Shown piece after piece: positions 1 to 12,200 of a stretch of 64,000 bases of DNA. Each line of letters opens with the position of its first letter. The stretch's first letter is position 1. The position numbers and the translations under genes are program-made. Location of the stretch: contig NC_061075.1 of the NCBI RefSeq assembly GCF_021917145.1, forward strand, positions 3,703,038 through 3,767,037, given 5' to 3'. The notes below the pieces were generated by a model. The model saw nothing but the letters and a program-made list of their open reading frames with translations, made no database searches and was not told where the DNA came from. The DNA is from Hypomesus transpacificus (lineage: Eukaryota; Chordata; Actinopteri; Osmeriformes; Osmeridae).

Positions 1-101
1 GACCAATGAGAGCGTACTTCAGTGTTCAAAGTGGAAACGCTCAGTATGAATAATAACATTTCATTTATGTAGCAGAAGCTTGAATCCAAAGCAAAGTGTA
101 A

Positions 102-162
102 AGGGGGAGATTTGAACCGGCAACCTCTTGATCTGCAGTCTCTCGCACTGAGCTAAACCCCC
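102..162 (-). pseudogene. tRNA-Cys-like pseudogene or SINE head
   Basis: The reverse strand reads GGGGGTTTAGCTCAGTG, then CTGCAGATCAAGAGGT, then GGTTCAAAT and CCCCC. This matches tRNA-Cys(GCA) in its ends, D arm, anticodon loop and TTC loop. About ten bases are missing from the D/anticodon junction, and the 3' side of the T stem is broken, so it cannot fold properly. Its 5' G run merges into a 26-base homopolymer. Confidence 0.6.
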
Positions 163-347
163 CCCCCCCCCCCCCCCCCCCCCTCAAAGAACATCTAAAA
201 AGTGTCTAACCCTCATCTGAATCAAATCATGACGACTACAAGTCATCGCCCCGGTGGGGGAGGGGATGAAGTCAACGTTTGGTTCCTGTGTACTACAGCA
301 GCTGGTGAGTGGCCCAGGTAGGCCGGCTGAAGGCGGCGGGGACTGAC

Positions 348-3300
348 CGGAGGCTCTTGGAGTGGCCCTGGACGCTCTCCAGCTGCTGGACCTTGGTGGT
401 CAGGCGGCTGATGTCCCCCTCCAGCTCCCTCTGCGTCAGGTCCACCTGCTGGCACAGCCGCGCAAAGGTCGAGGCCATCTCCCTGGGCAACGCGGAAAGG
501 TCATGGCGTCAACTCGTTTATTTATTAAGAGCTTCCCAGGGGAAGTGGGGGGAGGGGGGCTAGTTTCCGCTGTTTGTAAAATACCGCTGCAGGGATGAGT
601 ACCCATGGATGGAGAGAGTGTTAATAATTAGCGTCATTGTACCGTAGGTAGGTTGTAGGTTCTCAAAGGATTGAGAGGGAAAAACTCAAACAAATCTTGA
701 AAATGTGTCGATTTTGAAGTGTGCGTCAACAAGCGTGACGCGCTTGGTGTGAACTCCTCTTGGGAGTTCAAAGTCCTCAATTCTACCCACTGGTTGCAAA
801 CGAGTAGGAGTATTTGCACCAAACGGATGGTATATCCGATGACTGATTTATACGGGATGTATACATCGGATCATGGATCACCGGATCATGAAGTCACTCA
901 CCGTCTTTCAATGTGTCACGCAACTTTGGCTTACGTTTATCGGCACGGCGACAACAAAATATTTCAAAACAACACTGGCTAGGTTTGAGAATAGAAAAAG
1001 GGCTAGAAAAAAAAAAAAGTGAAAACGTGTGGTGGAACGTTCCGGAACCGGTTCGTCGCCCTGCGTAAGGGAAGGACTTACTGCTGGACCTGGTGGCTGC
1101 AGTTGGCGCTGGTGAAGCTGACGATGAGCTGGAGCTTCTCCGTGGCGTAGTTGACAAACTGACGCTTGAGCGCGCGCTCCTTGGCCTTGGTGGTCCAGGT
1201 GAGCTTCTCGTACAGGTACAGCAGGGTGTAGAGCGAGGCTGACAGGGCGATCAGCCTCCAGCCCACCGTTCGCCACACCTGCAGCACACGAATAATGAGA
1301 GGGAGAGACAGAGAGAGAGAGACAGAGAGAGAAAGACAGAGAGAGAGACACAGAGAGAGAGAGACAGAGAGAGAGAGACAGATAGAGAGACAGATAGAGA
1401 GACAGATAGAGAGACAGAGAGAGAAAGACAGAGAAAGAGACAGAGAGAGAGACAGAGAGAGAGAGACAGACAGAGAGAGAGAAAGAGACAGACAGAGATG
1501 TCATATATAGAGTTGTTATCGATGGTGTATCTGGTTTGTGTATCCGTTTACTTCTTCTTGTCAAATCACGGGAATATAAATAAATGAATAAAAACTTGGT
1601 TGGGTTATATAAAAACGGGTAATGGGTTATATTATCGCCAAATCAATTCCTTCCATTTTCCCCAGAGACGGGCTGTCTGTCTCCGTTTCCCCAGGGGGGC
1701 AGCTGGGTGCCACAGGCTAGCCGCGGTTGCCAGGTTGGGTGGGGGGAACGCTCACCACTCCGCCGACGATGACCACGCTCATGGAGGTGCGCGAGGTGAG
1801 GGACGCCAGGTTGGTGGCCACCGACAGCATGAGGTCCTCCTGGGTCATGAGGGGCCCGTCCTGGGCCGGGGCCACGGCAGGGGGGCCGCTGGAGGGGGTG
1901 CGGGCCATGGGCAGCGCCGGGCGGGGGACCTGAGAATGTGGGGGTGTGTGTGGGGGGTGGAGAAACGACAAAGTAGAGAAGTTGACCTTTTCACCGTTTA
2001 TGTTTTGAGCATATTCATGTTATGAATCGATGCTTACATTCCTAGTCTACCTTGTACATTGTTCAACCATTAATGAATGGTATTCAGACGTTTTCCAACT
2101 AAAAGCTCAATTTTGGACGTGACAAACAACAATAAACACCAACAGGGCGTATTCCCAAGTATCAGTCAAACAGGAAGCTTGATTCCAACGGTGTTACCTG
2201 GAAGTTCTGGTCCACCAGTTTGAGGGCCCTCTGGGCGTTGGCGGGCCCCAGGAAGCGGTTGACCAGGGCGCTCCAGCCCAGGGAGAAGCGAAACTCGATG
2301 TTCTCCTGGAAGTCGGAGCAGAGCGTGGCGCAATTGAGGTCGTAGCTCAGGTCAAACTTCCTGTTGGGGATCAGCATGTGGAGTTGGCTCTGGACAGCAG
2401 GGGGCAGCAGAGGCTGCAGGCTCTCTGTGGGGGAGGGGGAGGGAGGGAGGAGGAGAGGGAGGGGGGATAGAAACACACCATTAAACAGGTGTCGGCAGTC
2501 AGTCTTCTAGGAATTCATACCTTCCTGTCAGGAAAACCTACACGCTTTATAAGACAACACACGGCATCGCCGAAGTATCTGCATTTCTAGTCAATGTCGT
2601 TGTGGGGGGAGGGGGGAAGTCAGGGACTTTTCTGTGCTCATGTTCCTCACAATCAGTAGATAAGCTATCGTTGTATTATCTGTTAATGTCTCCTGTCATA
2701 TTATTCATTCATATGTATGTGTCCCTAATGTAACCCTTATTGTGTTGCGATGAGTCACAAGTGTATGAGGTGGTGTCCGCCTGACTGAATAACACCTGTT
2801 GGCTGTATGTTATCCACGTCATTTCCCTTTCTACTGTCAAGTCTGTCCTCATGCCGAAAGAGAGACTTTGCGAGTCTGAACGGGTCATTTTAAATCCCGG
2901 TGTTCAACTCTCCCCAATTGGGTGGTTGTATAAGAATAAAACCCAGAACCCAAACTGATAGTTCTAGTGGAGACGGACATCTTTTTAAATTAGATTCTTC
3001 AAATGGACATCAAATGGACCTTGAGGAAATGTGTTCTTCATACTTCACACATCTTCCCCTTGGGTCAAAAGAACACCGGGGGCTCTGACAGCATATTCAC
3101 AACAAACGATCCAACCCTATCACTCGAGATTACTGTCCGAGTGTACGCTATATCCCCAGTTCCACGGGAAACTTTGTGAGGCGTGTGGGGCATGGCGTGA
3201 CACAAGGACAAGACTGGGCCTCGTCTAAATAGAACCCGAGTGCGTGTGTACCGATCATGTCTTTCTGGGAGCACTGCACCGAGGCGTTGACGGCGTCAGA

Positions 3301-3356
3301 GCAGCGGAAGGCCAGGTTCTTGCCCATGCCCTGCTCTATGTGGGCCAGCAGCTCCT

Positions 3357-3409
<53 letters not shown>

Positions 3410-6177
3410 GACAGGGGTCAAGGGTCCGGCTGGTGGAACAGGTCGACACACAAAGACGGTCCGTTTATTTCGGGGTCCCCCCCAGAACCTATGGCCGCGG
3501 TGAACAGGAGTGACGGCGGGGCCCACGTACCGTTTTATAGATCTTGAGGACGTGGGGGGAGGGGTGGAAGTCGGCGTGAAACTCGTCGATGATCACGTTG
3601 AGGCGACAGATCTCCTCGCCCATAGCACTGGAAACCTGAGGCGCACACACACACACACAGCTGTCACATCGCCCTCACAAAATCCTGCAGTGGCACAGCC
3701 TGGGGTTTGTTATGTAATATGACTGTATATGTTATCATGTTACTGCTGTCATGCTTGGCTCCCCTAAGTACAGTATGTACTCCCACATGCTACACCAAAA
3801 CAAACAGGAGTGAAGCCGTGATATGAATAAGCCCCAAACCATCTCTCTCTCTCTCTCTCTAATCTAAGTGGGCAACTACAGCATAACTCGATACTAATAA
3901 AATGCTAATCCACATTGTGGTGAACGGGGGCATGATCACGCCAGCTCCTGTCGCTCTCAAAAGACCCGCAAGGGGGTTTGGAGTGCTGTGGCGTCGGGCC
4001 AGGGGGGGTCAGTTACCTTGGCCTCCACCTCCTCAGTGATGGTCTTGATCTTCATCTTGATGTCCTGGATGAGCAGGTTCAGCTGGTTCTTCACAAACTC
4101 CAGACGGTCCATCTGGTACTCGCGGTCCTCCAGCGACAGCACTCTACACGCCCCCACCACCACACCACACCACACCAAGCACGGGACAGAGGTCAGTCGA
4201 GCACGGGGAGCTCCTCGGGCGAGGCGTGGCGGTCGTCGACAGCGTGCGGCGCATTTTGTCAAAGTGACCGTGCCATTCGCCTATTCATCTACCGAATACC
4301 CCCTTTACTTTCAATCGGGTTCAAACTGCGGGGCTCGATGAGGAAACCGCCCGCTTACTCGGTCTACAGTAGCAGGAATTGTGGCAGGCCATCGCAAGCT
4401 ACAAACGTTGAGGAGATCTTGACACAGCAATAAGTCACCTCACCCCTCACAAAACCTCACCCCCCCCCCCCCCCACACACACCTTCCCCCCTACATCCCA
4501 CCCCAGGAGAGGGGGCACGGCAGGCAGAGGGGAACGGGGGGGGGGGGGGGGCACCCACCTCTTCTCGGCCGACTCGATGTTGATGGCGTCCATGATGGCT
4601 TTGACCTTCCCTGCGATTAGCTTGGCCCTGATCGTGTGCTGCTCAAACTTTGTTTTCACTGCTGACTGCGAGATACACTCCTGCGAGGCCACAACACACA
4701 CGTTACCGCGCTGAACAGGGGGGGGGGGGGGCTGCTGCGACGCACGCGCGCGCACGCACACACACACAAACTTGTGTGTGTGTGTGTGCGCGTGTGTGTG
4801 AATTCGCTGGGTCAAAAGAAGGGTTAGATACAACCCTGCTGCCACACAATTAGGAAGAGGAAGAGACGAGGGGAAGGAAATGAAGGGAAAATGGCGGCGG
4901 CAGCAGGGTCGTGTCTCCAGTCCCACGGCCCCCCCCCCACGTGGTGTCACAGCGTCACCGTAACGTGGCAGTGAAGCGATAGCGTAAATCATAACAACAC
5001 AAAAGTCAATACAACTCAAGGAACACAACTGAAAGAAAGGAAGGCATCGTTGTACACTGCATGATAAGACTAGCATCGTGCGGCATTAGGGTTTAGTTTA
5101 CGAGCGTCTGCTAAATGACTAAATGTATCCTTTTATATATTATACTGTATGTAGGCACTTTGTATTCTTAAATGGTTTACTTAATTAAATGACTATTGAA
5201 ATCAAATCCATTTAATTAAAATGTATAAAAAGGGCCAAAGGCTGTGTTTACTGTATCAACTACAAAACATGTGTGATGAGATTAATTACATACCGTAGCT
5301 ACAGCTAGACAGTACAATAGGATTCCAAGGAGCATCCAAAGAATAGTGCTTTGGAGGTTTTGTATTGCTAATCAAGTCGGCAGATTTAAAAGCCTTCCCA
5401 AATGTACAGTATATCCAGAAGATATCCCATTAGTTGACAATAACACAACTCAGACAAAGACACAAGTGCAGGCGGAACAGAAAGAACTCAAACATACGAG
5501 ACAAACACAACTGAAAACCGAACTGAAAGGGGGGATGCCCTCGCCTTAGCAAATCTAGACTTCAGCAATGAAGACGCAGGTTGACGCAAATGCCGCACAT
5601 TCCTATTGGCTGAGGGGTCACCGAGGGCTGCGTTTGGAGACGAGCGATTGGTGAAGAGACAAGGGGTCCGGGATGGGCCGAAGACTGAATGTAGAATGTG
5701 GGCCATGAAGGTAGAATGGTTAAAACGTTCTTGTCTTAGTTCTTTTCTTAAACTTACTTCTATTCAGCGGTTCTTGGATATCATTTGGTTAACCTAGTCT
5801 AGGCTTAATCTGCTCTGACTTTAAACTTCCAACTGGTTCAAACAGGACGTTTCTGTGAATACTCTCCAGTATGGACATGCCGTGTTGTGCAGACGTATAC
5901 AACCCTCGGATCTCTCCCCGATATCCCTGCGTTTCTAGACGGGCTACATGAGACTCTGAAGCCACACCGCAGTGGAGAAACTCCCTCTAGGACCCAGAGA
6001 GCGGTCGTGCCGCTTCAGGTGAGAAGCCCTGGGAACAAGGTTAGGATTCTACCTCATTGGACGGCTTCAAAATAGGAGACATTTCAAATAAAAACACCTT
6101 TTAAGTGAGATATGGGGGCTGCATAAAGTATAGCATAGGACACCGATCTAGACACTCTTTGACCTTTTTTTTGGTGG

Positions 6178-6209
<32 letters not shown>

Positions 6210-9200
6210 TTTCCTTTTGTATTGGACCACGGCAATATTCTCCCTGCCACTACTGACGGTGGTAAATAGTTCTGCTAACTGCTTATTTTGGCCCCCTTCC
6301 CAGATTCCCCTGACGCCGGGTCCACAATGTCACGCCGTCGAAGGCCAGGCCGACAGGAAACAGAGGGACGGTTGGCATGGGGGGCTCTTTAGCCTGCCTC
6401 GAGCTCCCTGGTCAGGACACCGGGTTTGTCATCTGAGGAGTGGGCCTCTGGGGCCCCCCCCGACTGCACATCTGATTTCACCTCGGCTTCGATTCTGCGG
6501 AGCGATCCTTTTGTTGGGATCGCTCTCCACTAGGCCTATTTGGAATGGTTGTCCTTGCCTCTTAACGTGGGCTCGTCGACTGACTTCATATCACCCTGGG
6601 AGTCTCCTCCTGACGGGTGCGGATGTCCTATTTCCATCAGTAGAAACGGAAAGGACAACAAGGTTTTCAAAGTATTCGGTGAGCCCCTTCAGTCGGCACG
6701 AAAGACGCAAGACGGTCAGCACAAACACCCATGCTCTCGCGCACACACACACACACACATGCTTTTACATACGGGCACCCGCACGGTCACTTGCCTCGAA
6801 CCTCCTCTCAAAGCTCTGGAACTCTCTGAGCCTCTCTTGGAAGCCCTCTGCCAGAGCGCCACCTGTGAAAGGAAGCACACTGTCACATCCACCACGACGG
6901 AGGGACGAGAGCTTCGGGCATCCACACATCCTGCTGCTGCCATCTTAGATAAGACGTTTATTTTCAACCCTCACGCGGGGTACAAAATGGTGAGTGCGTG
7001 TGTGTGTTCTGCCATAGCACAGACCATAAGAACGGGCCGGGCTATAAACTGAGCTCACGAGACACTAAAAGCAAAGGTCAGTTGTTGTGAGAATGTGAGG
7101 GAGTGCGATTGCATAAGTGGCCTGTCCCCTTGTGAGAGGCATTGCCCAGAGTTGATGGTGCAGTTCACAGTGTCATGCGGCAACATAGCTAGGCTCGGTG
7201 TTCTTTGGAGGGCTGGGTCTAATTTGGGATGGCATACCGAGTATCCTACTTACACAGGACGGACACACACACACACACACACTGCGATGTACATACTGAC
7301 TAGGGTCACTAAAACACACACACACACACCAGGACGAACATACTGACAGTGGTCACCAAAACAAAACCTTGCCTACTCTTGGTTTGACCAGTTGTCTTAC
7401 ACAATGGTCAAAGAAGACAGCTGTTCGTTTGACCACACAAACACACACACACGCGTGTGCCATGACCACTGGGCTTACCGGTCTCGGGCATGCCCTGGGC
7501 TCTCTGCATGCGGGAGTTGAGCACCTCTTTAGCCGAGACGAAGAAGATGCGGTTGGGGGCCTGCTCGCGGTCCACCACCTTCAGCTCTTCCACCAGGAAG
7601 TTGACGCAGCGGTCCGTGTGCTGCTTCCGTACCTGCCGAGGACAGGAGACCCCCCCCCCCCGGGTAACTGACCCACACCAGCCACGAGGTCAGAGACCGA
7701 GACCTGAGGGGAGGTCAGTGAGCGTGGGGCTGACTGCAGCCTGTACGTGTGGGTCACGCCACGTCGACGCAGGCTAAACATCGCATTTTGCACGGATATT
7801 TTTCCCCCCCTAATCTGCTTTAAAATCGTATTGACGAAGATCTATATGGTCGACGCACGGTCATGAGGTGCGTAGGGGGCCGTGCGTGTGACGGGATGAG
7901 GAGGGCGGGGCCGGAGGAGGAGCTCTACTCACGTCCTCCATGTACTCGGGCTCGTTGGCCGAGGCGTCCCAGCGGTTGTTGAGGATGAAGATGTTGGGCT
8001 TGGAGAGGCGCTCGTTCACCTTGTGGAAGAAGTGCTTCTCCTGCGGGAGGTCCAGAGGGGGGGGGGGAGGGGGGAGAGGGGTGAGGTGGGTGCAAACCGC
8101 AGCTTGTACACATACTGCACGGTGAACTGACTTCTGCATTAGCGTCTTCCTCTATGCATGATTGACAGGGCCTGGGGAACGTAGGCACTGATATGCCTTG
8201 CTGTCGATTCAGAACAAATCTGTATGAGGGATAAACAGTGCTCATTTCTGTGTCTGAACAAGGTTGAACACCTTAAGCGTAGTATACTGTATTGGAATTG
8301 TTTTCACCCTTGGAATAATAGAGATTATTCATGTGATGGCAGGCTAAACAAAAGAGCATGACTGTTTGTGCTGTTTTAAGGGCAATCTTTCTAGGAACTT
8401 CAGGAGATGCACACTCTTTATATTGATATACAGAATTGTTTATTTGTGTTGTACATTGTTTTTTGTACTTGCACCACCATGAGCCAAAGGTTAACCACCA
8501 GAATAAAGGTTATAGAAAACAAACATGTATGTATTTTATATGGATCAATAGATACTGAGGTAGTCCTATTATGATGTCAGCAGAATTGGCTCTGAACCAA
8601 TGGAGACAATGGAAGCATTCTGGAACACTTAAACATTCCAAAAAGTTTACACAAGAAAACCAAACGTTCTCAAAGACACCAGATCTACTTTCAATGCATG
8701 CCATGCAACCATGATGAAAATGAACCCAATCACAGTTTGGGATCAGGTTAATTGCCTTGGTGAGTATTGAAATGTATTTTATTATATTATATGAATCAGA
8801 ACAAAAAGTATTGTATTCCTATTAAAAGTAATATTATCATAAAGTTATTACATTAAGTTTGTTTGAAGCTTAACAAACTGAATGAGTGGTCATTAAGTTT
8901 GTCATCAAGTTTGTTCAAAACTTTGCAAAAAAACTGAATGTTAGTTAATTTTGTCTTTAGGTTTGTTAAAAGCTTAACACATAATTTAAAGGGTGGTTAA
9001 GACAGGATAAATTGTCAGTTTAGAGGGTAGTTCATCCCCCAAAATGAAACTGTTCAGTAAGCAATTAAGGATAAAAAATTTTTTTGCAAACACCTTGGTT
9101 GCCATAGCTACCAAACTACAAAGCAATATGTTCCATAACTGCATGAGTTACATATCAACTCATTACCGTTTAACAATACGTTATTATACAAGAGCAAACT

Positions 9201-12200
9201 GGCATATGTTTGGGCTTTCCAGGGCTAAGTGTATGGTAACGTTGATCTCGTTCTGGTCATAACAATAAACTACCCTTTATAACAACCACATACCCCTTCA
9301 TCCATAATGTATCTTTTTACCCTTTGGAAATAACCTATAACCATAAACTTAAAAATGATTCAATGACAAAGCAACACATGTATGGTCAAATTAATCAAAA
9401 GCGTGATATGAAAGAATATTTATCATGTTCGATTTCTGGACTACATCTTGAGTGTCCTTCTGCTCTTTCAGCTACAGATTCCACACAACCCTCCAACCAG
9501 TTGTCCGGCCGTATGTGGGGCTCCTACAAAGACCAAGGAGATGCATACGTGGCCCTGAAGAACAACGTGGATCCCAATATCATCGTCATCGACTCCTCTT
9601 CTGATGAAGACAGCTCGGATGATGAGCCTCCAGACCAGACCTTGTCTGTGCATTTGTTGGCTACCGACACGGCCTCCTATGCTAGTGGCAGGCCTGCAGG
9701 GATGCATACGGAGTCGAGCAGCCACTTCATGGCCTCTATCGGTCTTCCACAACATCTAGACCCAGCTGCCTCTGCTTACCCTGGGACGAGCACTTACATC
9801 TGCCCCCCACTGCCGGCTGCCATAGCACTAACACCTGGCAACTCTGGCTTCCCTGGACCTAGCGTCTCCAGCGGTCCTGGATTTAGCAGCTCGGGCTATC
9901 CTGGGCCTAGTGTCAATAGCTGCCCTCCACAGCACCCTGGTGATATGATGTGGCCCAGCCCCATGAGTCATCCAGATGGAGGCACCTCTGACCACTACAA
10001 TGGGCCAAGCATGCCAAGCATGCCCATCTGCCCTCCACCACATATGTACCCTGATCAAAGCTCTAGGGTGAACCCTGGTTCTAGCCTTCCTAGCAACTAT
10101 CAACGTCCTGATCAGCCCATCTGCCCACCACAGCCTCCTGGTGGCTATATGGACCCTGGTCTGTACTACAATGTCTACCCTCAACAGCAGGCTAACCCTA
10201 GCACGACTGTGTACCCTCCACAGCCGGCTAGCACCTCAACTTGCTCTCGGAGCGACATGACCACCTCCCTTCCACGAGTCTCCAGCTCTCTCTATCCCAA
10301 TGACGTAGAGATGATCTCTCCTCCGGCCAGCCCGAGGATCACTAATAGGTTGGATCAAGTGGAGGACATGGAGGTGGCCTATGATGGCCGCTCCAGCCGC
10401 AGGACACAGCCAGCTACAACCCTCTCAACATCTAACACTGCTCCACAGAACACCTTCCACCATGGAGCACTTGCCAGCACCGGCTACGACATGACAGCCC
10501 CAGTCTACAGCAGCTCTGGGCCCAGCAACAGCTACAATGCTTACTCTAGCACCATGATTGCTCCTAAGGGTAGCGCTTACTACTGTAATGGGCCTAGCGT
10601 GCCCATCTGCCCACCACCACATCCTGCTTATATGCAGCCTGATCATAGCTCTAGGATGCACCCTGGTTCTAGCATTTCTAGCAAATATCAAAGTCCTGGT
10701 CAGCCCATCTACCCTCCACAGCCTCCTGATGGCTATATGGACCCTGGTCTGTACTACGATGTCTACCCTCCACAGCTGGCTAGCACTAGCTTCGCCGCAT
10801 ACCTTCCACCACAGGTTAACTCTGGCTTCACCGCATACCTTCCACAATGTGCTAGCCCTAGCACCCAAGGTTACCATCCTAGCCTCACTGTTTGCCCTCC
10901 ACAGCAGGCTAGCACTAGCATGACCGCGTACCCTCCACCACGGCAGGCTAGCACTAGCATGACCGCGTACCCTCCACCACGGCAGGCTAGCACTAGCATG
11001 ACCGCGTACCCTCCACCACGGCAGGCTAGCACTAGCATGACGGCGTACCCTCCACCACGGCAGGCTAGCACTAGCATGACCGCGTACCCTCCACCACAGC
11101 AGGCTAGCACCTCAAGCTACACGACCACCTCCCTTCCACTAGTCTCCAGCTCTCTCTATCCCAATAACATTGAGATGATCTCTCCTCCGGCCAGCCCGAG
11201 GATCACTGATCTGTTGGATGAAGTGGAGGACATGGAAGTGGACTATGATGACCGCTCCAGCAGCAGGACACAGCCAGCTGCAACCCTCTCAACATTTAAC
11301 ACTGCTCCACAGAACACCTTCCACCATGAAGCTCTTGCCAGCAGCAGCTACGACATGATGGTTCCAGTCTACAGTAGCTCTGGGCCCAGCAACAGCCTCA
11401 ATGTTCAGGCTCTGGTCCATTGCTCTGGCTCCAGCACTGGAAACAGTGTTTGGGGATCCATCCAGACCCATGCCCACCCCCAGCTGGGGGGCCTCCAGAA
11501 CCACTCTGAGAAGAAGACCAGAAAGAGGGTGAGGGAGGCCACACTGGATCACTGTGGCCTAGCAGAGGACGAGCCTGTCCCCAAGAAGAGGAGGATGATC
11601 GTCAAAGTGAATCGTCCTCGTACGCGACGGAGGATGCGCTGAGGCAATGGAGTCACTTTTCCTTCTTTAACACGGTGAAGGTTTCCGTTTCAGCATTTTA
11701 TCAAGAGGATTGTGCCACCACTATTTTCTAATATATTTTTTTTACTAAAGCATTATTAATTACTCATATTTCGAGAGTTGCACTCAATTAGAGTGCTTGA
11801 TTGAGAAATTAATAAAAAATTATAAGCATGTGTGCCAGGATTTCTTTTTCTTTTCTTGAAATTTAAGATAAGTCTGTATGATAAAAAGATGAGCAGTACC
11901 ACTTGGATATAAACTTTGCCTCTGTTGTTGAACTGAGAAGTTCACGTCGGTCACTTCACTTGGCATGGAAGTGTGTCCAAATGATCAGAGGCTGATTATC
12001 CAACAAGTCTTGTTTGACAACACAATCCAGCTATGGAGTTCTGTAATTGACTATGTGTCCTAACATAGCCTCAATACATCCGTTTGCAACCGTGAGCAGG
12101 GGGGGGGGGGGGGGGGGGGGGGATATGGGGCATGCCCCTTTAAGAGATTTGGCATTCATAAGCTCTGAGATTGCCAATGTGCTCTGACATACCATGAATG

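Noticed and set aside
102-162. Functional tRNA-Cys
   Set aside because: The D/anticodon junction is deleted and the T stem does not pair, so a working cloverleaf cannot form.
908-1564. 218-codon minus-strand ORF rich in SLSLS repeats
   Set aside because: It is a translation of the GA/GACA microsatellite plus an mfn1 exon out of frame.
4447-5076. 209-codon minus-strand ORF
   Set aside because: It is mfn1 exon 4559-4680 read through into introns with C/CA repeats; only the exon part is real.
6217-6948. 243-codon plus-strand ORF
   Set aside because: It runs antisense through an mfn1 exon and a CA repeat, with no family likeness.
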